DNA from: Trichopria drosophilae
Taxonomy: Eukaryota > Arthropoda > Insecta > Hymenoptera > Diapriidae
NCBI GenBank assembly: GCA_030407085.1
Contig: CM059582.1
Coordinates: forward strand, 140,261,501 to 140,325,500
Length of the DNA: 64,000 bases
Direction of reading: 5' to 3'
Positions 1-12,899 of the stretch are shown here, piece after piece. A program made the position numbers and the translations under genes. The notes beneath the pieces are model-generated. The model did no database searches and was not told where the DNA came from. It saw only the letters and a program-made list of their open reading frames with translations. The first letter of the stretch is position 1. Each line of letters opens with the position of its first letter.

Positions 1-2052
1 CCGTTTACAATAATGATTTGAATAATCACACTGCACGAAACGTTGTTATATTTGACAGATTTTTGTTACTTCCACATTGTAATCGTAATTAGTTAACTAA
101 GTCATTCACGTACAAATACTATTGTTATAGCGATTTTGTTAAATGTATTGGCATAAGGAGACTTTACTCCTATGCATCACACCTAGTGTAATAGAAAAAG
201 ATACAAGTCATTATATCAATAAATAATTTCCATAGTAATAAATTAAACTTTAAGAACTTATGTTTTCACACCATGCACTAAAATTTTATATTATTATTAT
301 TGATATTGAATCGTTTATAGAACTGATGTTTTCATACATTATCACCTAAAAAGGCTGCTACCGTACATGAAATAAAAGGTCAAACAAAAATTCAACATGA
401 AGACATGCATAAATTAATTCCATTTAAATGTGCGTATGTGATTCCGTAAAACATTAGTCATTTTGAAAGGAAAAGTGCAAAATTTTCAATGATCTGTCTG
501 TAAAGCTTATATAGTTCCATCCTATTTCATGTTGTTTTTCGACAGTTGAAACACATTTTCAATAATCATTGAATATTTTCTTATGTAAGGGAGTAAATAT
601 TCAACGATTTTTTCGTAAATAATGATACAATTTAATATATACGATCATTATACAATTTAACTAAACAAGCTTAATTGCGGTGTTTTAGAAATGTTGGTGA
701 CAAAAGTATATGAATCTGCAATTAAATGATTCATTTAACACACTTATCTCTATCATTCATTTCAATTACATAATTTCTGCATATTATAACACGTACATTA
801 TTCAATATTTGCAGAATGTATGTCACTATTTTCGTTATCACGTTTAGACTAAAATGTGCGTCAGAATTGACGGGCAAGACCCTCATTAACTGTAGGCATC
901 TAGTACGCCGGAGCTTTGAAACACCTCTACAATATGTTGTATATTTTCTTAAATCTGAATGCATTCACGTTACTGGCGATAATAATGCTTCTTTAATTTC
1001 ATCTTGACAAAAGGTGCGAACGCAACAAATTGAGGTCAGTACCATTGCCAGTGTCTGAAATTTCTTACCCACGCCTATCACAGTTATTAATATGATTCTT
1101 TATAGGTCATAAATTTACTGTCGACTAGATTCATAATAAACATATTGTTTAATGTAGATCGGTAAGTATGTAATTCCTTATCTTACATTTAATTCCTCAC
1201 AATATTCAATATGTACCCTTCAAAGCGTCGTGTTTTATTTTTGATTATTGTATTTTGTAATATATCTGCTCGCACTCTCTATATTGCATTCATATTTTAA
1301 AGATAAATTGTAGCCACTCCAGATATTAACGAATACCTTAATAATAATTAATACCCACACTAATATTCTACCTATACCAAAAACATCTAGCAAATAATCG
1401 AGATAATATTTTCACTTCAAATTTATTATTATATTTCTCCGAGTCTAAACTTCTCTTACCAGTTTACTATGTTCTGCATCTTACTTACCTTATATTGGAA
1501 ACGTTAGTTAACTAATATTTTATGCGTGAAATTTGCATATTTTCCAATCCATATGTTTGAACACATTTATTCTCTAAAGATTACTCTAAGTGTTTTCTTT
1601 CGACTCAGAGAGTACAGCAATCTACCGTCTTATTTCATATACCGTGCAGACTTAAACGTGTAGAACATACGAATAATATTTATTTTTTAAAGATACTTTC
1701 TGCTCAAGGCATTAATTAAACCCTTATTCATAATTAATAATAATTTTATATACATTATTACTTTCCCAGTATTACATTATACTCTCACTGATATTCTTCT
1801 TCTAACATAATACATCTCAATCGTAGTATTCACTTTCAAAATTTGTAATTATTTTGAATTTTCCATTTATATCTCATTAGCTTTCTTATATTATAAGTTT
1901 ATTTCGTATCGTCTCTGTTAACATTCCTCATACTATTAATATTCCTTAACTTCATTTATATAGTTTCAATATTTCCATAGCACATACCTTTCGACTATGG
2001 CGTAAACGTGTATTTCATATTTTAAAGATAAAAATTCCAGCTACTCCAGATA
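1..2052. repeat. Left arm of 2052-bp inverted repeat
   Basis: Reverse complement of 6287-8338. The arm also holds an internal repeat: about 50 bp around 1290-1340 (TTTAAAGATAAATTG, then CCACTCCAGATATTAACGA) recurs in the same orientation around 2018-2065 at the inner edge. No gene recognised. Confidence 0.9.
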
Positions 2053-2225
2053 TTAACGAGCATCTTACAAATAATTAAGACTGAGAATCAATGGACATAA
2101 TTTCCGTTATTTCGGCCGTCGAAGATTTGGTTCTTTTATTTGTTTACGACATTGTGTGAGTTGGTCAGTTTCTGTGTAATACATACATCATTTATTTGAC
2201 ACTTACATTATTGCTCTCTCACGCA

Positions 2226-2270
2226 CAAAAGGTCAGTGCCGGCCTTAGCTCGGGTAGCGCCCCGGGCCAA
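2226..2270. repeat. hAT left target-site duplication and terminal inverted repeat
   Basis: The 8-bp CAAAAGGT (2226-2233) is followed by the terminus CAGTGCCGGCCTT and a GC-rich subterminal stretch (GCGCCCCGGGCC). The same 8 bp follows the other end at 6151-6158. An 8-bp duplication with a CAG-starting terminus is the hallmark of hAT insertion. Confidence 0.92.
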
Positions 2271-2442
2271 GTTACTATATGGCGCCCACTTAAGGGTATC
2301 ATATATGATTGGTATAAATATTATTATTAGAGAAAAAAAAGCATACGTGTTTCTTACAACTTTCCCTCAGCTTTACTCAGAGCTAACGACGTGGACGTGG
2401 AAAGTTATGTAGCTCCATTTTTTTTTTTGTATTTTTAAAATT

Positions 2443-2838
2443 TTTTAAAATTATTTGTATTTTTTAAATTTTTAAAAATTTTTTTGTATTTTTCTGATAA
2501 TTTTTTATATTTTTTTATGTTTTCTTGATTAATTTTTTTGAATTTCTAAATATTTTGTTTATATGTATTTTTTATATTAAAAGCATACTTTTTTGGCGTA
2601 TTAAAATAAAATTTTAATAGAAATTCGCTTTACGTGCCTTTTTTAAAATTATTTGTATTTTTTAAATTTTTAAAAATTTTTTTGTATTTTTCTGATAATT
2701 TTTTATATTTTTTTATGTTTTCTTGATTAATTTTTTTGAATTTCTAAATATTTTGTTTATATGTATTTTTTATATTAAAAGCATACTTTTTTGGCGTATT
2801 AAAATAAAATTTTAATAGAAATTCGCTTTACGTGCCTT
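2443..2838. repeat. 198-bp tandem duplication across the transposase 3' end
   Basis: Two adjacent copies (about 2443-2640 and 2641-2838), offset by 198 bp, are nearly identical. The unit is AT-rich and includes the last nine or so codons of the transposase plus its 3' flank. Only the copy next to the gene is in frame, so the outer copy carries an orphan gene tail. Confidence 0.88.
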
Positions 2839-5361
2839 TTTGTCGGCGAATTCACGGACTAAATTAGTATAATCTAATTTTTGAGCAACTTCATTCTCAA
2901 TTGAGATCACTGCTAGATTGGAAAGTCTTGATTGCGAAATCGTTGATCGAAGATACGTTTTTATTAATTTAAGTTTCGAGAAACTACGTTCTCCAGAAGC
3001 CACTGTGACAGGAATTGTAACGAGTATTCGTATAGCAATCCATACATTCGGGTACATTTCTTGAATATTATTCGACTTTATGAAATTCAGAACGCAAAAA
3101 GGGGTAGCATCGTTATCTGAAAAAAAGAATTTGAGACTGATCAGCTAATCGCACAATAATTTTCCGTCGATATCTGAATCAGCACCAACTCTAAGTTTTC
3201 GTTCGAGATTGTCACACAAGATTTTAAGTTCGTTTCTTTCGGGAAGTTTTTTAATATCAAACAGAAAAGACCACATTTCTGAATAATTTTGCAGTTGTTG
3301 AAATCTTTCCTTTATCGAGATTAAAGAAGTATCTAATAGTGTATTAAAAAATTCTATTTCGAATTTTTTTTCTGGAATTTGAATGGGCTCATCCTTAGCT
3401 ATTTCGTCAGCCTGACGTTTTATGCGACGTAAACGCCTGATTGGTTTGAAAACTGGCTCGATTTGAAGTTCCTTAGCTAACTCACTCGCTCCTATAAGAG
3501 ATTGTTTGAATCCATTTATTCGGTATTCTTCTAAAAAGGAACAGCAGTTTTGAAACAGTTCTGTGCATTTAGCGATATCTATATTTTTCGACTGGAGAGA
3601 TTTGCTAACAATATTTATTTGAAATAGAATATCATACCAAGTGACTAGGGAAACTAAGAAGCTAAAATCTTTTATTTGCTCTGCAAGAGTACTTGCTTCA
3701 TGTGAAGTAGTAACATCGTTTTTCTCAGTTTTCTCAGCTAATGTGATTAAAGCATCATAAATTTCAGAAATTTGATATCTAACAGCTTTTACGCTATTTA
3801 TTTTAGCTTCCCAACGCGTATCGCTTAGTTTTTTTAAACTGAAAATTTGTACATGATCAGTTAGGATTTTCCATCGATTGACCGAAGCAGAAAACAGAGT
3901 AAATAATCTTTACAGGACCCCAAATAACAGTACAGACTTCACCGACGATTTAGCAGCATCGCATAGTACCAGATTGTAACTATGGCAGCCACATGATACA
4001 AAGAAAGCCAAGGGATTTAAGTCTAAAATTCTTTTTTGCACGCCGACATTTTTTCCTTTCATGTTGGCTCCATTATCATACCCCTGACCTCTACAATTCT
4101 GCAGTTCAAGGCCATGTTTAGTTAGTGAAATTAGAATTACTTCTTTAAGTCCAGCACCTGTTGAATTATCAACAGGAACGAACTCAATAAAATGTTCCAC
4201 GACACTGACATTAGAATTTGATAAGTCAGCGAATCGAATAGTTAGGGACAATTGCTCAACATGACTTAAATCCGGCGTACAGTCAGCTATAATTGCAAAG
4301 TATTTCGAAGATTTGGCTCGCGAAACAATTTCAGATATAACTTTTTCACCTATCTGATCGATCAGTTCATTTTGGATAGTTTTACCACAATAATGATCCG
4401 AAATACCTCCCGTCATTGCTAACCTTAAATGTTCCTCCAAAATCGGGTCGAATTTTCCTAGCAATTGCACTAATCCCAAAAATTTTCCATTGTTTGGGGT
4501 GTACAACTTATCCGAGGTCCCTCTGAAAGCCATATTATTTTCGGCCAAATAAAGTACAATATTCATTAAACGAATTAGAAATTTCTTCCAGCGAGAGCTT
4601 TCGAGACTAATTAATTTTTGCTCTTCGCAATCGATGGTCTTTGTCGTTTTTAATCTCGTTTCTCTTTCCAACCAATCCTGGTAACATTTTTTGTGGCGTA
4701 CAGAATTTTCATGCATTTTCAATATATCGGACAAATGCTTCCAGTTATAAAATCCTTCAGATGCCAAGTTTGACGATGAGTTTTGACTATCGAATAACCG
4801 ACAACAAAAACAATAAACTCGATTCTTAGAGGAAGAATAAACTAGCCAACGACGTGGTATTATTTCACCGTTAGCAAGTTTTCTCGAGTAATGGGAATTG
4901 GCAAAATGACGACCAATTTCATCCTTTGGAAAATCATTTTTATAAATCTGCATTGGGCCTTTAATTATTATGTGATCAATTGTTGAATTATTTCGAATAT
5001 TCGACCACATGCCTATATCGGATAAATCAACTAAACATTCAGAAACAAAATCGAATGGTTCAGTAACAGCATTTTTTTCGGAAAATGAAGACAACTCATT
5101 GTGAATTTTCGGGAGATTTGAGGCAGATTCACATTCTGAAAATTCATCCTTCTGAGGGTCCGAGAATTCATTACTTTTTGATTGTATTATAACAGATGTA
5201 GAAGCTACGCAATCTTCCGAAACCGCGTCTTGCCGTTTTGTTACAATATATTTATCGATACTCATCGATTTTTTTACTTTTTGGAATTCTTTTTCCTGCT
5301 CTGCCTTACGTTTCCGGTATTCCGCACCGGACGGCTTTTTTTTTAACCTTTGATCGGACAT
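2812..5361 (-). pseudogene. hAT transposase, ZMYM1-like, two in-frame stops
   Basis: One reading frame of 850 codons runs from ATG at 5361 to TAA at 2812, interrupted only by TAA at 3910-3912 and TAG at 3145-3147; no frameshift is needed. In order it shows a basic N-terminus, a TTF-type zinc-binding region (RVYCFCCRLF and the Trp/His/Cys-rich stretch after it), a DUF4371-like domain with the first catalytic-type aspartate (FAIIADCTPD), and the hAT C-terminal dimerisation region near the end (PVTVASGERSFSKLKL). This is the architecture of insect proteins annotated as zinc finger MYM-type protein 1-like, which are hAT transposases. The stops look like single substitutions, Gln to stop and Glu to stop. 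It would cut and paste the surrounding element if intact. No host gene is implied. Confidence 0.92.
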
Positions 5362-6101
5362 TTAAAAAAAAATGGAAAAATTATTTTCGTAAACTAAAAA
5401 CAGATAAATCAATATTACGATAAATAATAATACAGCCAATTTATATTAGTTGAGTAGTTATTCTTTTCTGATTGTTTTTTCTATAAAGAATGTAACATAT
5501 CAATTTTTCAATACACATAAATGTGAATAATTTTAGCAAACATATGTATGGACAATAAGCAGCGCTTTCTCGCATAGAACATACCAAATATACGTTGGAT
5601 CCTTCTTAGTCGATCTCTTTACGTACTAAGGCGTTTTACATTTCCGCAGCGAGAAAACGAGGCGCCTATGCGCGCCTAGCGGCAGAGATGCGCACTCTAT
5701 ACATCGAACTGGCTTGTGCACGGCGATACGGGAGAACGTATACTATCTCTCTTTTAACAGATACGTTAGAAATCATGTTATGTTATAGGATGTATAAAAT
5801 CTTTTATCTACAAATGGACATTTTTTATTTAGCAAATCAAGTAGCTTGAAAAAACATTGATTTGGATCTCGACTTCGATAGTACAAAATGTTTATATTTT
5901 TATTTTCTTCGAATTAGAAGATCGAATAAAAAACCTTAAATGTAAACGTTGTTCAATATGGAATTATACGTCGGTATGATTTTTTCAATTCGTTTTTCAA
6001 AGTTTTCTACTATCCCATCGGACGGTCCGAGAGCCTAAGGGTTTTTTCATGGGGCACTCAATTTTGGCAGGGGCGCAGATGTCCGGCGCCCCTAATGGTA
6101 T

Positions 6102-6158
6102 GGCGCCCCGGGCGACCGCCCGACCTCGCCCTACCCAAAGACCGGTACTGCAAAAGGT
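6102..6158. repeat. hAT right terminal inverted repeat and target-site duplication
   Basis: Read on the minus strand the end is CAGTACCGGTCTTTGG and then GGGCGGTCGCCCGGGGCGCC, matching the left terminus with a few mismatches. CAAAAGGT at 6151-6158 repeats the left duplication exactly. Confidence 0.92.
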
Positions 6159-6286
6159 ATCATAAATTTCTGCACGTTTGCTGACACGATTGTGAAATTA
6201 TACTTAAATATTATGATTTTTGTCGGTTGCTCAATTGATGATCCCTCTCTCCCTCTCTCCCCCTATCCCTTTCCTCCCTCAATCAT

Positions 6287-8338
6287 TATCTGGAGTAGCT
6301 GCAATTTTTATCTTTAAAATATGAAATACACGATTACGCCATAGTCGAAAGGTATGTGCTACGGAAATATTGAAACTATATAAATGAAGTTAAGGAATAT
6401 TAATAGTATGAGGAATGTTAACAGAGACGATACGAAATAAACTTATAATATAAGAAAGCTAATGAGATATAAATGGAAAATTCAAAATAATTACAAATTT
6501 TGAAAGTGAATACTACGATTGAGATGTATTATGTTAGAAGAAGAATATCAGTGAGAGTATAATGTAATACTGGGAAAGTAATAATGTATATAAAATTATT
6601 ATTAATTATGAATAAGGGTTTAATTAATGCCTTGAGCAGAAAGTATCTTTAAAAAATAAATATTATTCGTATGTTCTACACGTTTAAGTCTGCACGGTAT
6701 ATGAAATAAGACGGTAGATTGCTGTACTCTCTGAGTCGAAAGAAAACACTTAGAGTAATCTTTAGAGAATAAATGTGTTCAAACATATGGATTGGAAAAT
6801 ATGCAAATTTCACGCATAAAATATTAGTTAACTAACGTTTCCAATATAAGGTAAGTAAGATGCAGAACATAGTAAACTGGTAAGAGAAGTTTAGACTCGG
6901 AGAAATATAATAATAAATTTGAAGTGAAAATATTATCTCGATTATTTGCTAGATGTTTTTGGTATAGGTAGAATATTAGTGTGGGTATTAATTATTATTA
7001 AGGTGTTCGTTAATATCTGGAGTGGCTACAATTTATCTTTAAAATATGAATGCAATATAGAGAATGCGAGCAGATATATTACAAAATACAATAATCAAAA
7101 ATAAAACACGACGCTTTGAAGGGTACATATTGAATATTGTGAGGAATTAAATGTAAGATAAGGAATTACATACTTACCGATCTACATTAAACAATATGTT
7201 TATTATGAATCTAGTCGACAGTAAATTTATGACCTATAAAGAATCATATTAATAACTGTGATAGGCGTGGGTAAGAAATTTCAGACACTGGCAATGGTAC
7301 TGACCTCAATTTGTTGCGTTCGCACCTTTTGTCAAGATGAAATTAAAGAAGCATTATTATCGCCAGTAACGTGAATGCATTCAGATTTAAGAAAATATAC
7401 AACATATTGTAGAGGTGTTTCAAAGCTCCGGCGTACTAGATGCCTACAGTTAATGAGGGTCTTGCCCGTCAATTCTGACGCACATTTTAGTCTAAACGTG
7501 ATAACGAAAATAGTGACATACATTCTGCAAATATTGAATAATGTACGTGTTATAATATGCAGAAATTATGTAATTGAAATGAATGATAGAGATAAGTGTG
7601 TTAAATGAATCATTTAATTGCAGATTCATATACTTTTGTCACCAACATTTCCAAAACACCGCAATTAAGCTTGTTTAGTTAAATTGTATAATGATCGTAT
7701 ATATTAAATTGTATCATTATTTACGAAAAAATTGTTGAATATTTACTCCCTTACATAAGAAAATATTCAATGATTATTGAAAATGTGTTTCAAGTGTCGA
7801 AAAACAACATGAAATAGGATGGAACTATATAAGCTTTACAGACGGATCATTGAAAATTTTTCACTTTTCCTTTCAAAATGAGTAATGTTTTACGGAACCA
7901 CATACGCACATTTAAATAGAATTAATTTATGCATATCTTCATGTTGAATTTTTGTTTGACCTTTTATTTCATGTACGGTAGCAGCCTTTTTAAGTGATAA
8001 TGTATGAAAACATCAGTTCTATAAACGATTCAATATCAATAATAATAATATTAAATTTTAGTGCATGGTGTGAAAACATAAGTTCTTAAAGTTTAATTTA
8101 TTACTATGAAAATTATTTATTGATATAATGACTTGTGTCTTTTTCTATTACACTAGGTGTGATGCATAGGAGTAAAGTCTCTTTATGCCAATACATTTCA
8201 CAAAATCGCTATAACAATAGTATTTGTACGTGAATGACTTAGTTAACTAATTACGATTACAATGTGGAAGTAACAAAAATCTGTCAAATATAACAACGTT
8301 TCGTGCAGTGTGATTATTCAAATCATTATTGTAAACGG
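6287..8338. repeat. Right arm of 2052-bp inverted repeat
   Basis: Reverse complement of 1-2052. Its inner edge starts with TATCTGGAGTAGCTGCAA and its outer edge ends with TTGTAAACGG. The mirror-image short frames (7332-7523 and 7375-7608) translate identically to those at 816-1007 and 731-964, so the arms have hardly diverged there. Confidence 0.9.
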
Positions 8339-9239
8339 AATTAAATAGTCATGTCGGTTAGGCTACATACAATTTCGAATCAAGAGGTATACTGTTAGTA
8401 ATAAAATACATTTACGCTTGTACTTGTTAGGTTTTCAGAATGAATTTCATTCCATAGATGTGTGTATGTTACATTACAAGAATGTGCACACATGTGGACA
8501 GAAAGAGAGATGTAGTGTAGATAAAATGACTAAGACCATGTAAGATTTATGCATGGACTGATTTTAATATGTGATGATCTCAAGTATTTGTTTTTAGAGT
8601 GCAGTACATCGCGATTCAATATACATACAAAAATTAATTGTTTAAACGATGTCAACTTAATGATTGATCATTTTTTATTTAAAATATAGAGATCTTTGGC
8701 ACGCTCAATTGTATTATAAATGGATCGAAACTTGTATTCATATGTCTATGTACATTTCAATGAGATCGAATATCTTCAATTGCAAAAGTGTGGTCACCAT
8801 CATACTGGTGCTAGTACTTGAAACGGTTTAATATTACGTTTAACTTCATCATCATCATCTGAGTATCGTAACTCGCAAACTATCGACAATGGACACGTAT
8901 GGGACCGTTTACCCTAATTTCAAGAGGAACATCGAATGATACCGAGAGGGATCTAGTGACCGTGAAAACTATCTGTTTTTGTTACACTCTGATTTGATTT
9001 CCGATTCATAGGATTTTACGAAGAGATACTACGATGTAGAGAGAAAGGTACGACGTATACCCATAAGTTAGAGGTACCACGCCATATGTGGAAGTGGCAA
9101 AGAGTATGTAAGAAGGAGAGATACAGAGATAGAGAGAGAGAGAGAGAGGGAGAATGAAGCGTCAATTAACGAAGAGGACAAGCAAATCAGTATTAGGTAC
9201 TAGAAATGTAGTATATTGCCGACGTGCGAGGATTCCCCG
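8339..9239. other. Unassigned non-coding stretch with GA microsatellite
   Basis: No open frame or element signature is convincing here. A GA-rich microsatellite runs about 9125-9152. A short ATC/TCA triplet run lies near 8850. This may be ordinary intergenic DNA flanking the palindrome. Confidence 0.5.
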
Positions 9240-10310
9240 GATCTGGTAATCAGTTTATATCGAAGGAAATGTGCATTATGGATATTTCCGACAGTGATGT
9301 AGTAAAGTACGTTTTGAACGTAAAACAATTGGTTAATGCACAATTATCATGGTCTACGATCGGAATCGGGCGATATACCCTTTGATGCAATCAACGAAAC
9401 GTTGGAAGTCATCGTTACATGTGCTCACAAGATATACATAACAGACGCAGACAAAAAAAAAGATATAGGTTGCAGGAAATTTTAGATGCTAACAATGCTG
9501 TTGACCTAGATATATTAGCCCGTCCATCTCTACCAAAACTCATAGGATAAAATGCTTAAAAATTGGATACTGGAAAATCTTCAAGACCATCCTGCATCTC
9601 TTCAAAGGTCAATGAGAATTTTCTATGAAGTGAAACGTCTTGCATTAATGGAAACAAAAGACATCGAGTGTCTACGTATAGATTTCATCTCAACGTTTGC
9701 AGAACGTGAAATTGAAGAAGCATGATCATGTCTACCTCTCACAATGCAAATGAATTCAGATTTACGTGAATGTCGTCGATAAACATTTTGAAACGAGTGA
9801 TGATACCGTAGATAGGCAACCGCCGATGATTAAAGACTATGCAAAGTGTTAATTTCAGAGGGATGTCTAGTAATGGCAATATAGGTATTTTAAAAATAGC
9901 GAGATTGCTTTCGCTTTGCAGTAGATGCGCGGTAATATTTAACAATTTCACTTTCATATTCTTTTGCATGGCGATAATAAGGTTAATTGTCAACTAGATT
10001 CAAATTTCAAGAACCTCATATTCAATTGTAATCGCTCCATAGCCACTCATATCAGCAAGTGTATGATGGCAGCCTACGGTGAATCTATGCATTTCAGATG
10101 AACCCGCATATTTCATTCTGCAACACGCAGATTCTGCAATCTCTTTAAACATACCAAAAGATGACAGCATTATCATTTCCTTTAACTTTTTACTTAAAAG
10201 ACACAAAACTGTGCGTAAAGATAGAAAGAAACTGTTGAATTTTACACGCTTGTCTTGGATTTTTACATCGTCATTTCGATCTTCTTATTCTCAGAAATTT
10301 TAAAAATGGG
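9240..10310. other. Possible decayed coding sequence, family not recognised
   Basis: On the plus strand, around 9458-9725, two broken frames read like protein (segments such as LDANNAVDLDILARPSLPK and SMRIFYEVKRLALMETK), interrupted by stops near 9547 and 9724. On the minus strand, 9739-9993 and 10000-10206 are adjacent open frames (84 and 68 residues) with protein-like composition, for example SSEMHRFTVGCHHTLADMSG. I recognise no family in any of them. They could be remnants of one host gene or element read on opposite strands, or chance. Treat as a hypothesis only. Confidence 0.2.
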
Positions 10311-10950
10311 AAGTCTGATTCATTGTTACCGTATAGTAAAATCTACGGATAATTAACAGGTCGAAACCTGTAAATCCTCGTGTCCAAACTCGTATAGCTA
10401 TGGTTTGAACGTCATGAAAACATGTAAATACCGTGAATAGATAAATGCGTAGGGAATAAGCGTGTCATCCTCTCTTTCTAATTACTGCTAGCTTCTTCCA
10501 TAATTTTAATAGTATACATTTTAATACACTACGAAAATTCTGAAAGGTGAATTCAAACTTACAACATGGCAAGGGAGAGGTCAACGCCTTGATTACAGGT
10601 TTTTAAAATTTGTGTTAGATTTAAAAAGTAGGTCGTCGATATACGAGATTGGGTCAGACACCTTCAAGCTGGTATTTAGACTAATGGAAATCTACGCTTT
10701 CAATTCATCAAAAAAGATATGTAACATCCGAATTAGGTCGGTAACGGTGTGCCATATTGAAAGAAAGATTTCCCAATAGGGCACATTTAAAAGATCCAAA
10801 GATATATGCATAACGCTACAGCATTAATCTTCGAAAACTCAATGGGACCGTCCACGAAGTCCTTGCGTCATCTTAATGACCCCATTAGTGACGGTCAGAT
10901 TTCCCAATGAGAAACTCTTATTTAGCCCGTGTACCAAACAGCAAATAAAA
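10311..10950. other. Gene-free stretch
   Basis: Nothing recognisable. Two similar phrases, TTTCCCAATAGGGCAC near 10770 and TTTCCCAATGAGAAAC near 10901, hint at an old local duplication. Confidence 0.4.
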
Positions 10951-10954
10951 AATG

Positions 10955-11045
10955 CGAATCAATCCGCGAATCGGCCCACGAATCAGTCCGCGACTCAGTC
11001 CGCGAATTAGTCCACGAATCAGTCTGCGAATTAGTTCACGAATGT
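10955..11045. repeat. 12-bp minisatellite, about 7.5 units
   Basis: The consensus unit is CGAATCAGTCCG with drift (CGACTCAGTCCG, CGAATTAGTCCA, CGAATCAGTCTG). The period is a multiple of three, so it stays open and spells a four-residue repeat (ESVR, ELVH) on the plus strand. That explains a 65-residue open frame here without invoking a gene. It lies just outside the broken 3' end of the Helitron. Confidence 0.85.
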
Positions 11046-11129
11046 ACCACCTCACATGCTGCGACAGCGCCGCGACTGTGGCGACGCCTGGTGGCGGCGG
11101 CGGGAACTTCCTGGAAACTGTTCTAACTA

Positions 11130-12899
11130 TACTATTTTCATTGTTGATTTCAATTACATCTTAGTTTTTAGGTGATAATATGATTTTATCTTTAATAGTT
11201 GTATTGAAAGGCGTTATTTTTTTGTCAAATATTTCAGTAATAATATCAGTAGATAGAATATGTTGTGGGATTTTAATTGCCGCATTATACGGTTCAAATT
11301 CATCTGAAATGGCATCACCAACATTTAAAAGCCATTGTTTAAATGACTGTTCAGATTTTGCTACTCTTTGATTTGTATACAATGCTCTACATTGAAATTG
11401 CGACCATAATTTGCTTCTTTTAACACAGCTTTCAATTATTTGCGTTAGGGTACCATGTCTGACAATTGGTAAAGTTTGTCTAAAATCGCCGGAAATAATA
11501 ATGATTTTATTTCCAAACGGTTTGTCATTCATACATAAATCCTTAAATAATCTATCTACTGACTCAAATGCATATTTAGAAGCCATTGTTATTTCATCCC
11601 ATATGATCACTTCCACATCCTTTAAATATGAACCGTACGAAGTATTCAGTTTAACGTTGCATGTGGTACTATCTGAAATATTCAAAGGAAGTTTAAATGT
11701 CGTATGTGCAGTCTTTCCATCTTTTAATAAATTTGCCGCAATTCCAGAACAAGGTACTGGCAGAACACTAATGTTTTTATTTTGTAAATATGTAATAAGT
11801 GTGTTATGTAAATAACTCATGCCACTTCTTCCAGGTCCATCGACAAAGAAACATTTATTAGAATTTTTGTTATTCAAAGAATTAATAAGTTCATTGATAA
11901 TATTTCTTTGAGTAAATCTTAACGAATTTACAATATTGTCAACATAATCATGCGTGCATATTGCATATGTATCATGGACATTGTTTTCATCATCAGAAAT
12001 TAAATTGGTATCAATATTTGGTAAATTTAAATCATTTAACGAATATCCATGCATGATTAGAATATTGATTGCAATGCTTTGTTTCTTCCGACATTCTCAT
12101 TAAATTTAGGATGATACAGATAATCTTTATATTTTTCATATAATTGTAGTGCATTTTGTGGATTATGATATACACAAATGTAAGCGAATAATTCACATAA
12201 GCTATTTGGATATTGATTATCTATATTTTCTTGAAGACATTTATCCCATTCTTCATCTGTAGAAATTAAATTTCTTGCTTTGGCAGCTTTAAAAAATGAC
12301 TTGTAAATTTGTCCATCAACAGTTCTTAAATCCTGAAATGATTGAGCTCCTCGAACATGTAGTAATAACAATCGTAAGTAGAAGCGTTCACGATTCTTGG
12401 GTTGTACGAAATACATTCTACTTATTACCGGTTTCCAGTATTTTTTCTGCAGTTGCCATTTTTTGCTGGACTCATTATAAACTACATAATTAATTAGCAT
12501 ATCGGTATATAATAAATGTCTTGCACTATCATCAGATGAATTTAATTTAAACCATGCAGTTAATGTTGTATCTACACTTTTGTCGATCCTTTCTTTTTCT
12601 GATCCCTCTTTAAAATATATGTACTGTTCATTTTCATTATGAACTGCTAATCTATATATAACATGTGATAATTCTGACATTATAAAAACTCATTAAGACG
12701 GGGCATAGCTTCGGGTGGACAGACATATCGTGTTGATATGTATTGTTTAATTTCATCGAATTGTAATTCGGTACTTTGAATCTCTTCATTGTTATTGACA
12801 ATTTCTTTATTATTTATATCAACGTAGGCACAGTCGAACCCTTTATAAAAATATTTAAATAAATATTTGATACACTTTATGGATGAACACATTTCCACA
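11130..12899 (-). pseudogene. Helitron PIF1-like helicase region, 3'-truncated
   Basis: Three collinear segments are separated by single-base frameshifts: 12898-12680 (includes IKQYISTRYVCPPEAMPRL), 12680-12057 (includes KYWKPVISRMYFVQP and ERFYLRLLLLHVRGAQSF) and 12054-11161. The last holds the helicase core: Walker A reads GPGRSGMSYLHNTL, where families have GGxGKS, so the catalytic Lys is Met; Walker B is VIIWDEITMA; SGDFRQTLPIV and LYTNQRV follow. An in-frame TAA after SPKN (11161) is followed by about ten more family-like codons (DVIEINNE) before similarity ends near 11130. The final helicase motifs are absent. It unwound DNA for Helitron replication when intact. Confidence 0.9.

Larger units (their letters stand above)
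2234..6150 (-). mobile_element. hAT DNA transposon nested in the long palindrome
   Basis: The element is 3917 bp with matching termini (CAGTRCCGGYCTT) and a perfect 8-bp target duplication CAAAAGGT. It carries one transposase gene on the minus strand (2812-5361). It inserted into the spacer between the two 2052-bp arms, so it is younger than that palindrome. About 740 bp of GC-rich, non-coding sequence lies between the transposase start and the right end, and an AT-rich tandem duplication follows its stop codon. The stop codons in the transposase make this copy non-autonomous, although the termini look competent. Confidence 0.93.
1..8338. mobile_element. Long inverted-repeat (foldback-like) element, left end at window edge
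   Basis: Positions 1-2052 reappear as their reverse complement at 6287-8338, with exactly equal arm lengths and only scattered mismatches. The original spacer (2053-2233 plus 6159-6286, about 310 bp) is now split by a hAT element. No protein family is recognisable in the arms; the short open frames there exist in mirror-image pairs, as expected of an inverted repeat. The outer right end reads GTAAACGG then AATTAAATAG. The left flank lies outside the window, so neither a target duplication nor the true left end can be tested. It could be a foldback element, a non-autonomous transposon with very long terminal repeats, or a genomic inverted duplication. Confidence 0.75.

Noticed and set aside
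731..1007. Two short overlapping frames repeated at 7332-7608
   Set aside because: They exist because the arms are inverted copies. No domain, antisense to each other, no start context; treated as non-coding.
10929..11164. Plus-strand frames with ESVR/ELVH repeats
   Set aside because: Kept open by the 12-bp minisatellite; two frames are open at once, which argues against selection on either.
11180..11815. Plus-strand frames opposite the Helitron helicase
   Set aside because: Antisense shadows of a recognisable helicase on the minus strand.
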